This document shows positions 60,683 to 64,000 of a stretch of DNA of 64,000 nucleotides, piece after piece. A program made the position numbers and the translations under genes. This DNA is from Cloacibacterium normanense (GTDB taxonomy: Bacteria > Bacteroidota > Bacteroidia > Flavobacteriales > Weeksellaceae), in NCBI RefSeq assembly GCF_003860565.1, contig NZ_CP034157.1:1426001-1490000 (forward strand), in the 5' to 3' direction. Under the pieces are notes generated by a model. That model did no database searches. It was not told where the DNA came from and worked only from the letters and a program-made list of their open reading frames with translations. Within the stretch, counting starts at the first letter, position 1. Each line of letters opens with the position of its first letter.

Positions 60683-60991
60683 ATGAAAAAATTGTATTTA
60701 CCATTATTGTTGGCAATTTCATTTGTTTCTAAAGCTCAAATTTTAGATTCTACAAAAGTTGAAAAAGCAGCAGTTTATTCTTTAAAAATAGCAAATCCTA
60801 TTGTAAACAAATCTTTGTTTTTTAAAGAAACTCAAAATGAAGGGAATGACATCCAAAGAAATTTGAATCAACTTAATTCAAGATTTACCGTTAATCCTTA
60901 TCAAATTCCAAAAACCATTACCAATCCTAATGGTGTTGCAACGCCCAAACAAGCTATTATTTCGGGATTATTAAAAGGAATAACAAGATAA
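60683..60991 (+). CDS. Small secreted hypothetical protein
   Basis: Unrecognised protein of 102 residues with a clear signal peptide (MKKLYLPLLLAISFVSKAQ). The mature part is polar, with DSTKVEKAAVYSLKIANPIVNKSLFF and a C-terminal TPKQAIISGLLKGITR. It has no Cys or known domain. It lies 65 bases after prfB and ends at a shared terminator, so it may be read through from prfB. Confidence 0.6.
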   Translation: MKKLYLPLLLAISFVSKAQILDSTKVEKAAVYSLKIANPIVNKSLFFKETQNEGNDIQRNLNQLNSRFTVNPYQIPKTITNPNGVATPKQAIISGLLKGITR

Positions 60992-60993
60992 AA

Positions 60994-61029
60994 AAAAGGA
61001 AGTTTAAAAATTTAAACTTCCTTTTTCTT
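60994..61029. terminator. Bidirectional terminator
   Basis: A long stem (AAAAAGGAAGTTTAAA with TTTAAACTTCCTTTTT) separates the small secreted gene from the convergent DedA genes. Confidence 0.85.
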
Positions 61030-61671
61030 TGAAAAAAATATTTGTTTGATAAGCGGAATATTCGCCAAAATGATGATTCCCCAAATCATTAAATCTAAAT
61101 TTTCTTTTACCCATTCTATTTTCCCTAAGTTGTAGCCTAACAATCCTATTACACCTACCCAAAGAAATGCTCCAATCATACTAAAACTTAGAAAAGTAGA
61201 ATATTTCACTTTGGTAGAACCACATAAAAATGGAACGATTGTTCTAATTACGGGAACAAATCGGGCAATGATGATAGAGTTTTTTCCGTTTTTATCAAAA
61301 AAATCTTTGGCTTTTTCTAGATGTTTTTTCTTAATGAAAAAATCTTTTTCGCTGTTCATGATATAATCACCAAAGCGTTTTCCCACGTAATAGTTTAGAT
61401 TATCTCCTAAAATCGCCGCGAAAATAAGCAAAGGAATCACCAAATATATATTAAGAGAACCTTCTTGAGCCAATAAACCAATGGTAAATATCAATGCATC
61501 ACCAGGTAAAAATGGCATGAGAAAAGAAGCAATGATAAGACCTGTTTCTGCAAAAATGATTAAAAACAAGAAAACATACACCCAATTATGATACTTTTCG
61601 ATAATCGCTAAAAGTACCTGATCAGGCTTGGAAACAAAATCTAAGAGGAAACTCCAAATGCTTTCTAACAT
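61012..61671 (-). CDS. DedA family membrane protein, copy 1
   Basis: Inner-membrane protein of 219 residues with about five helices. DedA/VTT signatures are seen: FAETGLIIASFLMPFLPGDALIFTIGLLA, GDNLNYYVGKRFG and KNSIIIARFVPVIRTIVPFLCG. The family is linked to lipid scrambling, undecaprenyl-phosphate recycling and membrane homeostasis. The gene lies 5 bases after its paralogue at 61677, so the pair is one operon. Which lipid each handles is unknown. Confidence 0.9.
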   Translation of the reverse strand: MLESIWSFLLDFVSKPDQVLLAIIEKYHNWVYVFLFLIIFAETGLIIASFLMPFLPGDALIFTIGLLAQEGSLNIYLVIPLLIFAAILGDNLNYYVGKRFGDYIMNSEKDFFIKKKHLEKAKDFFDKNGKNSIIIARFVPVIRTIVPFLCGSTKVKYSTFLSFSMIGAFLWVGVIGLLGYNLGKIEWVKENLDLMIWGIIILANIPLIKQIFFSKKKEV

Positions 61672-61676
61672 CTATG

Positions 61677-62309
61677 CTATTTTCTTTTAATTGCTTTAAA
61701 GATAATAGGTAAAACTGAAATAAACACAATTCCTAAAACAAATTTTTCAAAATTTAATTTCACCCACTCAATATTTCCTAGAAAATATCCAAGCAAAGTA
61801 ATAGAAGTCACCCAAATAAAAGCACCAGTAATACAGTACAATAAATAAGTTCTGTACTTCATTTCTCCCGCTCCTGCTACGAAAGGAGCGATGGTTCTCA
61901 CAATTGGGATAAATCTTGCTAGAATTACTGTTTTTCCCCCATTTTCCGCAAAATATTTCTCGGTGTCTTCAATATGAGATTTCTTTAAAAAGAGTATTCT
62001 TTCTTTAGATTGAATAAAATCCCCGAATTTTTTCCCGATAAAGTAATTCAAATTATCTCCTAAAAGCGCAGCTAAAACCAATAACGGTATAATGGTATAA
62101 ATATCTATTTGACCTGTTGTAGAAGCAATTAAACCCACTGCAAAAAGTAGAGAATCGCCAGGCAAAAATGGCATTACTACCACACCTGTTTCTACGAAAA
62201 TCACTAAAAATAAAAATAAGTAAATATAAATACCATAGTCTCTAATAATTTCGGTAAGCACTAATAAGGGATTTCCTAAAAAATCTAGGATAAATTGTAA
62301 TAATTCCAT
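61677..62309 (-). CDS. DedA family membrane protein, copy 2
   Basis: Protein of 210 residues, paralogous to its downstream neighbour over the whole length: FVETGVVVMPFLPGDSLLFAVGLIA, GDNLNYFIGKKFG and KTVILARFIPIVRTIAPFVAGAGEMKYR. It is the first gene of the two-gene operon. The proline and arginine residues typical of the re-entrant loops are kept in both. Tandem DedA paralogues may have partly redundant roles. Confidence 0.9.
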   Translation of the reverse strand: MELLQFILDFLGNPLLVLTEIIRDYGIYIYLFLFLVIFVETGVVVMPFLPGDSLLFAVGLIASTTGQIDIYTIIPLLVLAALLGDNLNYFIGKKFGDFIQSKERILFLKKSHIEDTEKYFAENGGKTVILARFIPIVRTIAPFVAGAGEMKYRTYLLYCITGAFIWVTSITLLGYFLGNIEWVKLNFEKFVLGIVFISVLPIIFKAIKRK

Positions 62310-62409
62310 TCAGTTAATTTATATGACGACAAAGATAATATTTAAAAACAAAAACATCTGTTAAAGAATTCTAAAAAAATCAACAAAAAGCCATTAAAAA
62401 AGCTTAACT

Positions 62410-62417
62410 TATTTTTG
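62410..62417 (+). promoter_or_regulatory. -7 box of dnaG
   Basis: TATTTTTG lies 12 bases before the dnaG start codon, giving a very short leader. Confidence 0.5.
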
Positions 62418-62429
62418 TAATTTTACAAA

Positions 62430-64000
62430 ATGATTTCTCAGAAGACCATAGATAAAATTTTCTCTACGATTCGAGTAGAAGAAATTATCGGTGAATATGT
62501 TCAGTTAAAACGTGCAGGCTCTAATTTTAAGGGCTTGAGTCCGTTTCATGAAGAAAAAACGCCGAGTTTTGTGGTTTCTCCCAGCAAACAAATTTGGAAG
62601 GACTTCTCCTCTGGAAAAGGTGGAACTGCCATCACTTTCCTCATGGAAATAGAAGGATTTACCTATCCTGAAGCGCTAAGACATGCTGCCAAAAAGTACG
62701 GCATAGAAATAGAAGAAGACCAAGTAGAATATTCTGAAGAGCAAAAAAAAGCTCAATCCGAAAGAGAAATTCTTTACAAAATACATGAAGTAGCCAACAC
62801 TTTTTTCCAAGAAAACCTTTGGGAAACCGAAGAAGGAAAAACCATTGCACTCTCCTATTTCAAGGAACGTGAACTGCATGATGACATCATCAAAAAATTT
62901 CAATTAGGCTATTCTCCAGAAAAGAAAAATGCTTTTACAGAATATGCTTTAGCAAAAGGTTATGAAAAAGAAATTTTAGAAAAATCTGGAATTTCAATTT
63001 TCCCAGAAAATTCACCATCAGGAATTGACCGATTTCGTGAACGTGTAATTTTTCCAATACATAGTTTTTCGGGAAGAGTTTTAGGTTTCGGAGCCAGAAT
63101 TCTGAAATCCAATGTAAAAACTGCCAAATATCTCAATTCACCAGAAACCGAAATTTACCATAAATCTAACGTTCTCTATGGTTTAAACCAAAGCAAACAA
63201 GCCATTTCCAGAGAAAATTTATGTTTATTGGTAGAAGGTTATATGGATGTGATTTCGCTTCACCAAAGCGGAATTGAAAACGTGGTAGCAAGTTCTGGAA
63301 CTGCGCTTACAACGGAACAAATTAAACTCATCAAACGTCTCACCGAAAACGTAACCATACTTTTTGACGGCGATGCTGCAGGAATTAAAGCCAGTTTCAG
63401 AAGTATAGACATGTTGCTTTCTGAAGGAATGAATATTCGTGTGGTATTATTTCCTGATGGCGATGACCCTGATAGTTTTGCTAGAAAAAATCCTAGAGAT
63501 TTTGTAGAAGATTTCATTAAAAATCAAGCGAAAGATTTCATTGATTTCAAAGCTGAAATTCTTTTAAAAGAAGCCAATAACGACCCTATCAAAAAAGCGG
63601 AAGCGATTAGAGATATTGTAAAATCTATTGGTTTCGTTTCTAATGCGTTAAAACAAGAGGTTTACCTAAAACAAGTTTCTACTCATTTTGGACTTTCGGA
63701 ACAGTCGCTTTTTAATGAATTAGGCGTTCAGAAACAAGTGGTTCAACAGCAAAAACCTGCTGAGAAAAGAGAAGCAAATGTTGTAAAACTTGAAAAAGTT
63801 CAAGAATTTACAGAAACCATCAATCCTCTTTTGGTTTTAGAAGAAAAATTGGTAGAACTCATGTTGAAATTTGGTCAATTTAAACTGTTCAGAAAAACAC
63901 CAGACAACGAAAATTACGAAACCACAGTCATTGAAGAAATCATTAATCATTTAGAAGAAGACCAATATCAACCTATTTCTCCTTTGAATAAAAGAATTAT
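62430..64000 (+). CDS. dnaG: DNA primase (5' part)
   Basis: Replication primase; the first 523 codons lie in the window (MISQKTIDKIFSTIRVEEII). The N-terminal CHC2-type domain is present, but three of the four zinc ligands are replaced: Ser37 for Cys, His40 kept, Asp58 and Ser61 for Cys (GLSPFHEEKTPSF, IWKDFSSGKGG). The RNA polymerase core with TOPRIM motifs LLVEGYMDVISLH and LFDGDAAG is intact. I recall a similar zinc-less domain in other flavobacterial DnaG proteins. The C-terminal helicase-binding domain lies beyond the right edge. Confidence 0.95.
   Translation, partial: MISQKTIDKIFSTIRVEEIIGEYVQLKRAGSNFKGLSPFHEEKTPSFVVSPSKQIWKDFSSGKGGTAITFLMEIEGFTYPEALRHAAKKYGIEIEEDQVEYSEEQKKAQSEREILYKIHEVANTFFQENLWETEEGKTIALSYFKERELHDDIIKKFQLGYSPEKKNAFTEYALAKGYEKEILEKSGISIFPENSPSGIDRFRERVIFPIHSFSGRVLGFGARILKSNVKTAKYLNSPETEIYHKSNVLYGLNQSKQAISRENLCLLVEGYMDVISLHQSGIENVVASSGTALTTEQIKLIKRLTENVTILFDGDAAGIKASFRSIDMLLSEGMNIRVVLFPDGDDPDSFARKNPRDFVEDFIKNQAKDFIDFKAEILLKEANNDPIKKAEAIRDIVKSIGFVSNALKQEVYLKQVSTHFGLSEQSLFNELGVQKQVVQQQKPAEKREANVVKLEKVQEFTETINPLLVLEEKLVELMLKFGQFKLFRKTPDNENYETTVIEEIINHLEEDQYQPISPLNKRI

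Overview
The window is AT-rich chromosomal DNA from a member of the Bacteroidota, most likely a flavobacterium of the Chryseobacterium/Cloacibacterium (Weeksellaceae) type. The grounds are TAnnTTTG -7 promoter boxes in front of many genes, almost no Shine-Dalgarno sequences, a T9SS C-terminal sorting domain, an S46 dipeptidyl-peptidase, DUF5686 and BT_3928-type proteins, an alpha/beta-fused E1 dehydrogenase, and a DnaE carrying an N-terminal proofreading exonuclease. The genus is inferred from gene content, not from a database search.

Layout. 1-4757 (minus): TetR, TolC, membrane-fusion and RND genes of a multidrug efflux operon; the RND gene runs off the left edge. 4918-10482 (plus): a curli (type VIII secretion) cluster with a repeat-rich curlin, a small curlin-like protein, a CsgH-like and a CsgE domain split by a -1 frameshift at an A10 run, CsgF, a CsgG with an extra beta-barrel domain, and a beta-propeller lipoprotein. 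It is followed by a convergent LuxR-type regulator with a degenerate receiver, reminiscent of CsgD. 11341-22425: dnaE, a secreted subtilase, the E1 dehydrogenase with a Crp/Fnr regulator, and an ammonium transporter.

22430-33330 is the accessory part. It holds a 1.2 kb gene-free stretch with small direct repeats, two orphan genes, a REP-associated (RAYT-type) transposase, and a type IIG restriction-modification gene broken by an in-frame TAA. Around and inside these lies an unusual repeat family: a perfect 33-bp palindrome followed by 15-bp tandem units. Inside the restriction gene the units are in frame and encode (ENF[G/S]K)n. ligA follows.

33330-42795 carries two paralogous orphan genes, a SulP transporter, an S46 peptidase, an M16 peptidase and a lipoprotein amidase. 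42928-44930 holds tRNA-Ser, tRNA-Pro and tRNA-Arg, followed by three near-identical ~492-bp units. Each unit has a GIY-YIG nuclease gene whose 3' end runs into a partial tRNA-Arg copy; a fourth unit lacks the gene. 44960-64000 is mostly housekeeping: a glycosyltransferase, a AAA protein with degenerate Walker motifs, an RNA methyltransferase, DUF1599, a MauE/DoxX-like protein, a TerB-like protein, tpiA, prmA, alaS, a DUF5686 protein, a nonsense-interrupted thermonuclease, prfB, two DedA proteins and the 5' part of dnaG.

The strongest candidates for something undescribed are the palindrome/15-bp arrays next to the RAYT gene (25446-27795), the tRNA-Arg/GIY-YIG tandem units (43277-44910), and the A10 frameshift between the CsgH-like and CsgE domains (6816-6825).
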